A DNA stretch of 64,000 nt from the NCBI GenBank assembly GCA_035529155.1, contig DATKXF010000077.1, forward strand, positions 1 through 64,000, given 5' to 3'. Within the stretch, counting starts at the first letter, position 1. Each line of letters starts with the position of its first letter. This DNA comes from JAAEEP01 sp035529155 (lineage in GTDB: Archaea; Thermoplasmatota; Thermoplasmata; Methanomassiliicoccales; JAAEEP01). The notes below the pieces were generated by a model, which was given only the letters and a program-made list of their open reading frames with translations, searched no databases and had not been told where the DNA came from. Of the stretch, positions 18,034 through 26,117 are shown piece after piece. Position numbers and translations under genes: made by a program.

Positions 18034-18488
18034 GATGCTCGCGAACACTTTCTTCACTTTTTAGAAAACATGTATTAAAGGATGATAGATTGACATGTCC
18101 TGTGTTTGACCTATTTAGGTAATAATTTTAAAACCCAATTCTCGCTGCATATTCGTAAGATAAAAAGGTCAGGAAACAACCTACATAATATTGTATTAAC
18201 ACAGTTCAATATGATTTTCTTATTGTTGTTCAAATAGAACGATTGTTACATATAATCGATTATTAATAATCTTAACAAATTATATAACGTCCTAATAATT
18301 AATATTTGTTAATTTTATGAACTAATCAAATATGTATTAACATCGTATAATTTAAGGCCGTTGACCATTTGTTGACTAAAGGATAGCGCCTTAGTGCCCC
18401 TGTTTCCACTTCAGAATATAAGCAAGAAATTTCAATCAAATGTAACGAACATAACACAATTACATAAAGAACGAAAATAATCACAACA

Positions 18489-18527
18489 TATTAACGGTGT
18501 TAATACTATGCAATGCAACGTTGTTGC
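18489..18527 (+). promoter_or_regulatory. Two operator-like inverted repeats
   Basis: TATTAAC (18489-18495) and GTTAATA (18499-18505) form a 7-bp inverted repeat with a 3-base spacer. GCAAC (18515-18519) and GTTGC (18523-18527) form a second one. Both lie 10-50 bases upstream of the TATA box at 18538-18545, the usual place for archaeal activators or for repressors that extend onto the BRE. Confidence 0.4.
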
Positions 18528-18537
18528 GGAAACAATC

Positions 18538-18545
18538 GTTATATA
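18538..18545 (+). promoter_or_regulatory. TATA box of the methyltransferase operon
   Basis: GTTATATA centred near 18541 predicts transcription from about 18568, leaving a leader of roughly ten bases that contains AGGGATT before ATG 18578. Confidence 0.5.
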
Positions 18546-18577
18546 CGCGATAGGCTCTTCAACACATAGGGATTCAA

Positions 18578-19696
18578 ATGGGATATGAAGACTTATTCCC
18601 TGGAATTGACGAAAAGTGGCATGGAAATGCTGCTAAGCGATTTGCAAGTCCCTTCGTCGACGTCCCTCATGATAGGATAGACGTCGATCCCATCATACTA
18701 TCGCACGCGGCGGTAGCATGTGGTTATACGATAAGGGATTTCTACGAGAAACCCGAGTTAGGCATACACTGCGTGGGGTATATCTCTCAGCTATACGATC
18801 TGCTGCCTGTTACCCACTGGTTCTTCTCCCTACCCTGGGTTACCGAACTGGGACTCACATTAGAGTATAAGGAGACTTTACCTCCGATACCTACTGGTCC
18901 CATCATCTCGGATCCAGGTGAGGTAGACAGCATTGAAGTCGTGGGAACAGAGGATCTGAAGAAGGGTTGGACCCTTCCAATGTTCTACAACATCTACGAT
19001 TACGTAGCTAAGAACCTCCCCCAGACGCTTGTACCTATCTCCTACGGTTTCGACCTGGTCGGTGCGGCCGCAGAAATCTGCGGTGTTGAGAACTTCATCA
19101 TGTGGACGTTCACCGATCCTGAACAAGCGGAGAAGCTGGTGAAGACCTATACGGACACCTCAGTGAATGGTGCCATTGGACTGGCGGAGAGGTACGGAAT
19201 GGCGATGTTGATCATCGGTTCCGTTCTCGCCAACAACGACATCTTCTCTGATGAGTACGTGGAGAAGTACTCTGCGAACTACATGAGGTACTACGTGGAC
19301 AAGTGCTTCAGAGGCGGAGCTGGACCACAGCTGTTCTACCACCTCTGCGGAAACCACCAGACCGACTACAAGGTCTTCAAGGACAAGCTCATCTGGTCGC
19401 CCTTCACAGTATTCCACGTTGGATACAAGGGCAAGGATGTGTTCCCCTCAGATTTCCTGAGAGAGGAGTTCGGCAAATACTGTACAATCATGGGGTCAGT
19501 TGACACCAAGATTATGATCAATCCGAACCCGAAAGCAGTCTACGAGCAGTCAAAGGCACAGATTATCGGTGGCCGCGACTCTCCCAAGGGCTACATCCTT
19601 GGCAACGCTTGCGAATGCCCGCCCTACACCATACCTGGTAACCTCTTGGCGATGGTCAAGGCCGCCCGAGATGTCGGGACCTATGGTACGTGGTGA
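18578..19696 (+). CDS. UroD-family corrinoid methyltransferase-like protein (MtaA/MtbA-related)
   Basis: 372 residues of the uroporphyrinogen decarboxylase fold. The zinc ligands expected in methylcobalamin:thiol methyltransferases are visible: HLCG near residue 260 and a later Cys in NACECPPYTIPGN near residue 348 (the H-x-C-x(n)-C pattern). UroD catalytic residues are not evident, so a methyl-transfer role is favoured, but the methyl donor and acceptor are unknown and no corrinoid protein is adjacent. It begins a two-gene operon with a cysteine-containing partner and ends before a terminator. Confidence 0.75.
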   Translation: MGYEDLFPGIDEKWHGNAAKRFASPFVDVPHDRIDVDPIILSHAAVACGYTIRDFYEKPELGIHCVGYISQLYDLLPVTHWFFSLPWVTELGLTLEYKETLPPIPTGPIISDPGEVDSIEVVGTEDLKKGWTLPMFYNIYDYVAKNLPQTLVPISYGFDLVGAAAEICGVENFIMWTFTDPEQAEKLVKTYTDTSVNGAIGLAERYGMAMLIIGSVLANNDIFSDEYVEKYSANYMRYYVDKCFRGGAGPQLFYHLCGNHQTDYKVFKDKLIWSPFTVFHVGYKGKDVFPSDFLREEFGKYCTIMGSVDTKIMINPNPKAVYEQSKAQIIGGRDSPKGYILGNACECPPYTIPGNLLAMVKAARDVGTYGTW

Positions 19697-19700
19697 TAAC

Positions 19701-20210
19701 ATGGGATGGTTTAGCAAGAAGAAGGAAACGAAGGCGCCAGAGAAAGGGGTTGGAAAGATGAACGTCATCATCCCGGACGACATAAAGGAGAAGATTGCGC
19801 AAAGGGGAATCAAGCCGGAGGATGTAACGGCAATCATTGAAACGGCAGAAGCTACCAAGAGGAAGCTCGCCTCCAAGGATGGATCTCGATACATCGCCAA
19901 GAAGATAGTCGGCGAGGTCACAGTATATGCTGACTACAGCATGACTGGGGGCAGTGCAACCTTGAACTCCGCCTACTCCCACAGGATGGCGATGGGCAAG
20001 GTCATGAACGCAACCCATGATTCGGATTGGACCTGTGCGGACTGTGGAGGCATAGCTAAACAGGGCCATGTTCAGATGACCTACATGACCGTGGAAAGAC
20101 TAGGTCCCGCGATCATTTGCCCACACTGCACCGATGCTTGGGCTGAAGAATATCTTGCAGCCCTAACTCTCGCAGCAGTTGAGGGACTCTTCGAAAAGAA
20201 GAGAGCCTGA
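19701..20210 (+). CDS. Cysteine-rich protein of unknown function, partner of the methyltransferase
   Basis: 169 residues. The N-terminus is lysine-rich (GWFSKKKETKAPEK), the middle predicts alpha/beta, and the C-terminal third holds two CxxC pairs (CADCGG and CPHC) that should bind zinc or another metal. The start at ATG 19701 follows GGTGATAAC and lies four bases after the methyltransferase stop, showing translational coupling. An upstream extension inside the methyltransferase gene is rejected. Family not recognised; a role with the methyltransferase is inferred from context alone. Confidence 0.7.
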   Translation: MGWFSKKKETKAPEKGVGKMNVIIPDDIKEKIAQRGIKPEDVTAIIETAEATKRKLASKDGSRYIAKKIVGEVTVYADYSMTGGSATLNSAYSHRMAMGKVMNATHDSDWTCADCGGIAKQGHVQMTYMTVERLGPAIICPHCTDAWAEEYLAALTLAAVEGLFEKKRA

Positions 20211-20217
20211 TAGCCCA

Positions 20218-20259
20218 ATGGCCGCTTATGCGGCCATCCCCACTTTTTTCTTTTTTTTC
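20218..20259 (+). terminator. Strong hairpin/T-tract terminator
   Basis: ATGGCCGC (20218-20225) and GCGGCCAT (20230-20237) form a perfect 8-bp stem with a TTAT loop, followed by C/T sequence containing runs of six and eight T. It lies eight bases after the stop of the cysteine-rich gene. Confidence 0.8.
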
Positions 20260-20340
20260 AATATATTATAGAATTCTACGTACAGAATCTGACATAATTT
20301 AAATATAGTCTCTAGAATGCTTTTCAATGGGGAAGTTGTC

Positions 20341-20691
20341 ATGGCCTACTGCCCAAAGTGTGGGGAGAGTCTAGATGAGGGTTGGGAGTACTGTTCGTCC
20401 TGTGGACATCAGCTCCCTTTAAAGTGCCCTCATTGCCAGGCTGAGCTTTCCCCCGGCTCAAGGTTCTGCTCCAAGTGCCGCAATCCGGTGAGCACGCCCG
20501 ACTCGTTCGAAACCTCGCCTCCTTTAGAGACTTACCAGGAAAGCAAGAGGGACGACATGTGGATCCTTCTCATTCTGGGCGTCATCTTCATTATTGTTGG
20601 ATTGATCGTGGGAATATGCTTCTTCGTGGGAATAATCATGATAGTGGTGTACGTCATCATCGAGTTCTCGAGGAAACCCACTAAGAAATAA
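20341..20691 (+). CDS. Double zinc-ribbon membrane protein
   Basis: 116 residues. Two zinc-ribbon units occupy residues 1-55 (CPKC ... CSSCG and CPHC ... CSKC), then a polar linker and a hydrophobic hairpin at residues 72-105. ATG 20341 (MAYCPKCG) is the natural start; a TTTAAATATA box at about 20298 gives a start of transcription near 20328. A common archaeal architecture of unknown function. Confidence 0.75.
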   Translation: MAYCPKCGESLDEGWEYCSSCGHQLPLKCPHCQAELSPGSRFCSKCRNPVSTPDSFETSPPLETYQESKRDDMWILLILGVIFIIVGLIVGICFFVGIIMIVVYVIIEFSRKPTKK

Positions 20692-20696
20692 TTAGA

Positions 20697-20768
20697 TGCG
20701 GCCGCCGGGATTTGAACCCGGGTTTGAGGCTTGGGAAGCCTCAGTCCTAACCACTAGACTACGGCCGC
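20697..20768 (-). tRNA. tRNA-Gly (CCC)
   Basis: The minus strand folds as a complete cloverleaf: acceptor GCGGCCG/CGGCCGC, anticodon stem GAGGC/GCCTC with loop TTCCCAA (anticodon CCC), and a T-arm ending GGTTCAAATCC. The discriminator base is A at 20697. No intron and no encoded CCA. Confidence 0.95.
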
Positions 20769-20848
20769 TTCTGCTCTAGATTCACGAGCTCAATCTTAAT
20801 CCTTTTTACCAAGCCACTTGGCTATAAGTCTCTGTGAAAATAGCAGAA

Positions 20849-21103
20849 TCAGCGAACCGTCTCCAATTGGCTGATGATGTTCCATATGAGCGTGCGACCA
20901 TGCAGAGGTATGTTGGGATCATTCGCCAGCTCATCAAGGATGAATATTGCGCTTGCTGCCCGAACATCAAGTGCTTCATTCTCCTGTAGTATCCTATCCT
21001 TTGCCTCTGTGGCACCCCTACGAATGTTCCTGGGGACCGACGTGTCCTCAGCGAGCTGGTCCAAGACCTCTATGATCTGCTTGAGCTTAACTTCTGTTTC
21101 CAT
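20849..21103 (-). CDS. UPF0147 family protein
   Basis: An 84-residue all-helical small protein matching UPF0147: DTSVPRNIRRGATEAKDRI near residue 20 and LDELANDPNIPLHGRTLIWNI near the C-terminus. Widespread in archaea, with no known function. It follows the RAM-domain regulator gene on the same strand by 30 bases. Confidence 0.85.
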   Translation of the reverse strand: METEVKLKQIIEVLDQLAEDTSVPRNIRRGATEAKDRILQENEALDVRAASAIFILDELANDPNIPLHGRTLIWNIISQLETVR

Positions 21104-21133
21104 ATTACCACCTCCAATCGATGGTATCCTCGA

Positions 21134-21481
21134 TTATTCATTCTCCTCATTATCCATGGGTTCGAACCGCTTTTCACCCCTCTCCTTGAAGGTAGCCACC
21201 ACCATCAGGGTCTTAATGTCCTTTATTCCCTGGATGTTTGAGATCTTCGTGATGAGGAACTTCTTCAGCTGATCATAGGTCTGGAACTTGACCTTGGCAA
21301 TAATATCCGTATCCCCCGTCACTAGGAAGACGTCCTCCACCACCTGATACTCTGAAACCTTCTCGGCAATGGTATCCACCTCTTTGGTATCCACCTTGAG
21401 AGTAACGATCGCAGAAACTGCATCGTCCCCATAGTACGTGGACATAACTGAATCGTATTCCGATTTGTTTTGAGTCTGCAT
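21134..21481 (-). CDS. Lrp/AsnC ligand-binding domain protein
   Basis: 115 residues. The central 75 residues form a RAM domain (AIVTLKVDTKEVDTIAEKV, VFLVTGDTDIIAKV, IQGIKDIKTLMV); no DNA-binding helix-turn-helix is present. ATG 21481 follows GGGAGGGG and is preferred over the longer frame. The C-terminus is acidic. Second stand-alone RAM protein in the window. Confidence 0.8.
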   Translation of the reverse strand: MQTQNKSEYDSVMSTYYGDDAVSAIVTLKVDTKEVDTIAEKVSEYQVVEDVFLVTGDTDIIAKVKFQTYDQLKKFLITKISNIQGIKDIKTLMVVATFKERGEKRFEPMDNEENE

Positions 21482-21573
21482 GCCAACCCCTCCCTTGACT
21501 TCGCGCGGTAGCAAGAGGTAGTTCAAGATGCAATTGGTCAAAGAAGCTTTAACCCACGGGGTTTGGAAGCCAT

Positions 21574-21741
21574 TTAGATAGCAGTCTCGAATTCCTCTTG
21601 GAGGTCCATTATCACTTGTTCCAGGACCTCTTCCAGGCTTGCGCTTCGGTATTCTCTGAGGCCCCCAAGGTCGCTTTGAACTCTTGCGATATAGGAGGCA
21701 TTATCTTTCAGGAACTCAACATTGCAAAGCGTCTCTTCCAT
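21574..21741 (-). CDS. 55-residue acidic helical protein
   Basis: ATG 21741 opens a 55-codon frame (MEETLCNVEF ... EEFETAI, stop TAA at 21574-21576) rich in Glu and Leu and predicted to be helical. AAGGAAG directly precedes the ATG, and CATTAAATATG near 21810 on the minus strand can serve as a TATA box. Codon use looks native. No family is recognised. It lies upstream of the RAM-domain gene. Confidence 0.55.
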   Translation of the reverse strand: MEETLCNVEFLKDNASYIARVQSDLGGLREYRSASLEEVLEQVIMDLQEEFETAI

Positions 21742-21914
21742 CTTCCTTCACCTCTAGCCAACATTCCGCGAGAGTTGACGATATTCGGGGGATGCCCGAT
21801 TTCATATTTAATGATTTTTCTTCACAGACCATAATATTCAAAGTTGATTAGAAAACGACGTCGAGTAATCCGTATATATATTAACCCATAATCTCAGGAA
21901 GATTGGGTTGGTCA

Positions 21915-23057
21915 TCATCTACTGAACATTTGGCGAGCAATCACCATCCTTTGAACATCGGAAGTTCCCTCATAGATCTCGGTTATCTTCGCATCCCTGT
22001 ACAACTTCTCCACCCTGGATCCCTTCAGATACCCCCTTCCTCCTAGGATGGTGAGTGCTTTGCCGCTCACATTTATGGCAGCCTGAGATGCAAGTAACTT
22101 GGCCATTGCCGGATCCGAGGGAGACGCTGATCCATTACCCGTCCGCCAGGCCGCCCTCATGACCATCGACCTGGCCGCCTCTATCTCAGTTCCCATATCC
22201 GCTAGTCGGAACTGAATGGCTTGAAAATCAGACAAGGGCTTTCCGAATTGTTCTCTCCTCGAGGCGTAATCGAGGGCATCTTCCAGAGCCGCCTCAGCTA
22301 TCCCAAGAGCCTGGGCGGCTATGCCCAATCTGCCCATATTGAGGGACCAAAGCGCGATCTTGAACCCCTCCCCCTCGTTGCCCAGCATGTTCCGGATCGA
22401 GACTTTCAGATCCTTCATTTGAAAGGACATCTGCTGGGATCCCCTCATCCCCATACCTTCCAGGACATCCTCCGTGACAAGGGCATCGTCGGGGGCTCTC
22501 ACCAGGAAAGCGCTGATCCCCTTCGCCCCCTTATCAGGAGAGGTTTTTGCGAAGACCAGGATGACCGAACTCTTGCCCATGTTGGTTATGAACATCTTGT
22601 GACCGTTGAGTATGTATGAATCGTCCTCCCGACTTGCGGTGGTCGACAGCGCCCCCGCGTCCGTACCGGCACCCGGTTCGGTCAGGGCGAAAGATCCCAA
22701 CCACTCTCCTCTGGCAAGCTTGGGAAGGTATTCCTTCTTCTGTTCTTCGCTGCCAAACTGAACGATGGGGGAACATACCAGGGAATTATTCACGGATATG
22801 GTGAGAGCGACCGAGGGGGACGCCCTGGATATCTCCTCAATAGCCAGCATATACGATATGAGGTCTTTTCCCATCCCACCATATTCTTCGGGGGTGATGA
22901 TGCCCATCAAACCCATCGCCCCTGCCTTGGTTATGACATCATCTGGAAACAGATCCTTCTCATCAATTTCCCGCGCAACCGGTAATATCTGCTCTTCCGA
23001 GAAGAGTCTCACCTCATCTCTAAAAATCCGATGCCCTTCGGTCAGATCGAGGTCCAT
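21915..23057 (-). CDS. Acyl-CoA dehydrogenase
   Basis: 380 residues with the complete family layout: N-terminal helical domain, beta domain with FALTEPGAGTDAGALSTTA and ITNMGKSSVILVFAKT, and C-terminal helices ending in IYEGTSDVQRMVIARQ, where the Glu is the expected catalytic base. It oxidises an acyl-CoA to enoyl-CoA using FAD and needs an ETF. ATG 23057 is chosen because AGTTTATCTATT at 23088-23099 predicts transcription near 23067. No other beta-oxidation genes are in the window. Confidence 0.92.
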   Translation of the reverse strand: MDLDLTEGHRIFRDEVRLFSEEQILPVAREIDEKDLFPDDVITKAGAMGLMGIITPEEYGGMGKDLISYMLAIEEISRASPSVALTISVNNSLVCSPIVQFGSEEQKKEYLPKLARGEWLGSFALTEPGAGTDAGALSTTASREDDSYILNGHKMFITNMGKSSVILVFAKTSPDKGAKGISAFLVRAPDDALVTEDVLEGMGMRGSQQMSFQMKDLKVSIRNMLGNEGEGFKIALWSLNMGRLGIAAQALGIAEAALEDALDYASRREQFGKPLSDFQAIQFRLADMGTEIEAARSMVMRAAWRTGNGSASPSDPAMAKLLASQAAINVSGKALTILGGRGYLKGSRVEKLYRDAKITEIYEGTSDVQRMVIARQMFSR

Positions 23058-23109
23058 TAGTACACCAAGACCGACAGTGACCGCAGGAATAGATAAACTC
23101 TGTGGGGCC

Positions 23110-23574
23110 TCATTCCCCGGAATCCACATCCAGAATCATGAACAGGGCATCCTCTGGTCCGCATCTGCCCTTGCTGTAATAGTCCTTTAGCATCCCCTTT
23201 ATCTTGAACCCCTCGCTCAGGTAGAGATTGATGGCTTGAACATTGGATATCCGCACCTCCAGGACGATCTTGTCTCCTTTACCTTCCCTTACATGTCTTT
23301 TCACCACATCCATAAGGGATCTTCCCACTCCCAGATTCCTACTTTCTGGGATCACTGCTATCGAGATGAGTCTGGCGCTGCCCCTGTCCTGATTCATTAT
23401 TGAAATGTATCCCAATACCTCATCATCTTCCTCCGCTACCCAGGTATGGAATATTTCCTCGGTCAGTAGTACCATCAGGACTCCCCTCTCGAACCGGTTG
23501 GACTCGAAGCTTGCCATCTCCACCTCATCTATTCCCCCGAGATCGGCAGGTCCGGCCTTCCTGATGAGTACCAT
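23110..23574 (-). CDS. rimI: GNAT N-acetyltransferase, RimI-like
   Basis: 154 residues of the GNAT fold. Motif A (ISIAVIPESRNLGVGRSLMDVV) gives the acetyl-CoA binding RxxGxG/A loop, and the C-terminal NVQAINLYLSEGFKIKG segment matches archaeal RimI/Ard1 N-terminal acetyltransferases. Upstream of the acyl-CoA dehydrogenase on the same strand; the start of that gene's message lies within this gene's 3' region. Confidence 0.85.
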   Translation of the reverse strand: MVLIRKAGPADLGGIDEVEMASFESNRFERGVLMVLLTEEIFHTWVAEEDDEVLGYISIMNQDRGSARLISIAVIPESRNLGVGRSLMDVVKRHVREGKGDKIVLEVRISNVQAINLYLSEGFKIKGMLKDYYSKGRCGPEDALFMILDVDSGE

Positions 23575-23658
23575 ATTTCAGGATATCCGGCCCGCGCTAT
23601 ATCTTACTGCCTTCAAATTGGAAGATTGCCGGTTTTGGGGCCGGGAGAACCGAAAGGA

Positions 23659-23668
23659 AAAGATATTA
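23659..23668 (+). promoter_or_regulatory. TATA box for asnS
   Basis: AAAGATATTA centred near 23664 predicts transcription from about 23690, coincident with ATG 23689. This marks asnS as leaderless and selects that ATG over the three upstream in-frame ATGs. Confidence 0.45.
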
Positions 23669-23688
23669 GAATGTTGATGATGAGCGCG

Positions 23689-24984
23689 ATGTCCGGTCCA
23701 GTTAGGATTTCGGAATTGGTCGATCATGAACCGGGTACTGAAGCCACCGTTAGGGGATGGATATTCAGGACCAGGAGCAGTGGCAAGATCACCTTTATCA
23801 CCCTCCGAGATCAGACCGGCATAATTCAGATAACGATCAAGAAGGGCGGTCTTCCAGATGATGAGTTCGAGGCAGCTAGGGCCGCTTCCATAGAATCCTC
23901 GGCGATCATCAAAGGCATCATGTCCGTAGATGAAAGGGCCCCAGGCGGAAAGGAGATGCGTGCATCCTCCTTCAGAACGGTGGGAACGGCGCTTCCTTTC
24001 CCCATCACCGAGTACCAGAGTGAGGAGCTACTCCTGGACAACAGACACCTCTGGGTGAGATCCAGGGAGCAGAACGCCATAATGAAGGTCAAGGCGAGCA
24101 TCCTAGAGGGTGCAAGGGAGTGGCTGAAGGAGAACGATTTCGTAGAGGTCACCCCCCCCATATTCACTACCAATGCTTGTGAGGGAGGGACCACTCTTTT
24201 CAAACTTGACTACTTCGGCAGGGATGCTTATCTCAGCCAGAGTGCTCAGATGTATCTCGAGGCTCTCTGCTTCTCACTGGGGAGGGTTTACTCACTCACC
24301 CCTTCATTCCGGGCGGAGAAATCCCGGACTCCCAGACATCTTGCGGAGTACTGGCATCTGGAGCTTGAAGAGGCTTGGGTTGACAACGAGGGCAACATGG
24401 AGATCCAGGAACAGCTCGTCATGGCCATGCTTGAGAAGGTGTTGCAGGATCGGAGAGATGAGCTACAGCTCCTCGGGAGGGATGTCGAGCCCCTCGAAGC
24501 CGTCGAATCTCCTTTCAAGAGGGTCACCTACTCCCAGGCGGTGGAAAGTCTAAGAGGGAATGGAATGGACATCTGCCATGGTGATGACCTGGGCACTCTC
24601 GAAGAAAGAGCCCTTACCCAAGGGAAGAGGCAACCGGTCTTCATCACCTCCTTCCCCAAGAAGTGCAAGGCGTTCTACATGAAGGAGGATCCAGACGATT
24701 CCTCCCTTTACAAGTGTGCCGATCTCCTGGCTCCGGATGGATACGGCGAGATCATAGGAGGAAGCGAGAGGGAGACCGATCACGATTTGCTAGTGAGGAG
24801 GATGCAGGAGGAAGACATCCTCATAGAGCCTTATCAGTGGTATCTGGATCTGAGAAAGTACGGGTCGGTCCCGCATTCCGGCTTCGGTCTGGGTGTGGAA
24901 AGGGCGGTACGCTGGATCTGCGGGCTGGAGCACATTCGTGATGCCATTCCATTCCCCAGGACCATCACCAGGGTCTATCCTTGA
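23689..24984 (+). CDS. asnS: Asparaginyl-tRNA synthetase
   Basis: 431 residues, class II synthetase of the AspRS/AsnRS group. An OB-fold anticodon-binding domain (TVRGWIFRTRSSGKITFITLRDQTG) is followed by motif 2 (PSFRAEKSRTPRHLAEYWHLE) and motif 3 (GFGLGVERAVRWICGL). Discrimination from AspRS rests on the segment TEYQSEELLLDNRHLWVRS, which is AsnRS-like. A genuine AsnRS suggests direct Asn-tRNA charging, though this needs a tree. The 3' end overlaps the convergent M20 gene by ten bases. Confidence 0.88.
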   Translation: MSGPVRISELVDHEPGTEATVRGWIFRTRSSGKITFITLRDQTGIIQITIKKGGLPDDEFEAARAASIESSAIIKGIMSVDERAPGGKEMRASSFRTVGTALPFPITEYQSEELLLDNRHLWVRSREQNAIMKVKASILEGAREWLKENDFVEVTPPIFTTNACEGGTTLFKLDYFGRDAYLSQSAQMYLEALCFSLGRVYSLTPSFRAEKSRTPRHLAEYWHLELEEAWVDNEGNMEIQEQLVMAMLEKVLQDRRDELQLLGRDVEPLEAVESPFKRVTYSQAVESLRGNGMDICHGDDLGTLEERALTQGKRQPVFITSFPKKCKAFYMKEDPDDSSLYKCADLLAPDGYGEIIGGSERETDHDLLVRRMQEEDILIEPYQWYLDLRKYGSVPHSGFGLGVERAVRWICGLEHIRDAIPFPRTITRVYP

Positions 24985-26033
24985 GATGAGAACCTGGCAA
25001 TGTGGATGACGAAGTCGCGGTACCTCTTCAGATCGACCTTGCTCACCCACTCGTCAACGATGTGGCAGGTACCTGGCTTTCCCGGTCCGCATATGACGAT
25101 CTCCTGGTTGTGAACAGAGAACCTTGATGCCTCCGTGGCGAAGGCAGCGGAGTACATTTCGGTATCCAGGAGATCAATTGCCTCCCTTATCAAGCTCGAT
25201 GATTCCGGGGCTTCGAACGAGTCAAGCTCCGCGATCGTCTCGATTTTGTAGTCCTGGTCAGCAAGCCTCTCTTCTATTGATGTTCTGACCAATTCAACCG
25301 ATTCCCAGGGCGGGAACCTAATATCGATCTCTGCCCTGCAACTCTCCGGGATCACGTTGTTCTTTGTTCCCCCATCCATGGTGGTGACCGAGGCGGTTCG
25401 CTCTTCAGTGAACTCTTCGGGAGATTCCAACATGTCACCCAGTCTTGAGATAATGCGGTGCATCTTCATGATGGCGTTCTCGCCAAGCCAGGGCTGGCTT
25501 GAGTGTCCCGCTCTTCCCTTGGTGGTTATCCTGAACCTATAGACCCCCTTCTCCCGGGCAACGATCTTCATGCCTGTGGGCTCCCCAATAAGGATCCCCC
25601 TGGCCTTTTTCAAGACATCGAGATCACTCAGCTCCAAGGCTCCGATCATTCCTTCTTCCTCATCGGTCGTCAGAAAGATCGAGAACGGAACACCCTTCCT
25701 CACCAGGGTCTCGGCCGCATCCAGGTTGGCGGCTACCGCTCCCTTCATATCAGAAGTCCCTCTCCCGAAGATCCTATCGCCCTGGATCTCCCCTTGTCCC
25801 CTGGACCAACCCTCTCCCACCGGAACGGTATCCAGGTGTCCGGAGAGTATGATCCCTCCTTCGCCGAACGATGCCCACAAGGCAGGAGTATCCTCCGGAC
25901 CGGTGATCGAGGCCTGCAATCCAAGTTCCTTCAATCTTTGCACGGCATAGTCAATGATCGAGCCCTTGTTCGACTGATTGTCGCTTCCTATCTCCATCAG
26001 TTCCAGCAGGGTATCGACTAGATTGTCCCTCAT
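24975..26033 (-). CDS. M20-family metallopeptidase/deacylase (ArgE/DapE/LysK type)
   Basis: 352 residues. Metal-binding and catalytic motifs are SGHLDTVPVG (His-x-Asp), GRGTSDMKG (bridging Asp), TTDEEEGMIGA (catalytic Glu-Glu) and IGEPTG. The dimerisation domain lies around residues 165-270. The C-terminal His of the metal site is in GTCHIVDEWV. Substrate may be an N-acyl amino acid or LysW-linked lysine; nothing nearby decides this. Confidence 0.85.
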   Translation of the reverse strand: MRDNLVDTLLELMEIGSDNQSNKGSIIDYAVQRLKELGLQASITGPEDTPALWASFGEGGIILSGHLDTVPVGEGWSRGQGEIQGDRIFGRGTSDMKGAVAANLDAAETLVRKGVPFSIFLTTDEEEGMIGALELSDLDVLKKARGILIGEPTGMKIVAREKGVYRFRITTKGRAGHSSQPWLGENAIMKMHRIISRLGDMLESPEEFTEERTASVTTMDGGTKNNVIPESCRAEIDIRFPPWESVELVRTSIEERLADQDYKIETIAELDSFEAPESSSLIREAIDLLDTEMYSAAFATEASRFSVHNQEIVICGPGKPGTCHIVDEWVSKVDLKRYRDFVIHIARFSSQG

Positions 26034-26117
26034 ATCTCTCCACCCTCAAATCTCAAATCCAAATTGGAAACGCCGACGGCCGATAATAGGCTCGAGCGCC
26101 CACTAATTAGTTTGTAC

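Larger units (their letters stand above)
18034..18577 (+). promoter_or_regulatory. Very AT-rich 544-bp spacer with inverted repeats, upstream of the methyltransferase
   Basis: This stretch has no gene. Its core (18181-18360) is almost purely A/T and contains a perfect palindrome GATTATTAATAATC (18258-18271). Three GGAAAC-containing elements are present: 18167-18181 on plus, 18394-18412 on minus (GAAGTGGAAACAGGGGCAC) and about 18524-18538 on plus. These resemble origin-recognition-box cores. Closer to the gene lie TATTAAC-GGT-GTTAATA and GCAAC-GTT-GTTGC. It could be a regulatory region, a replication origin, or both. Confidence 0.4.
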
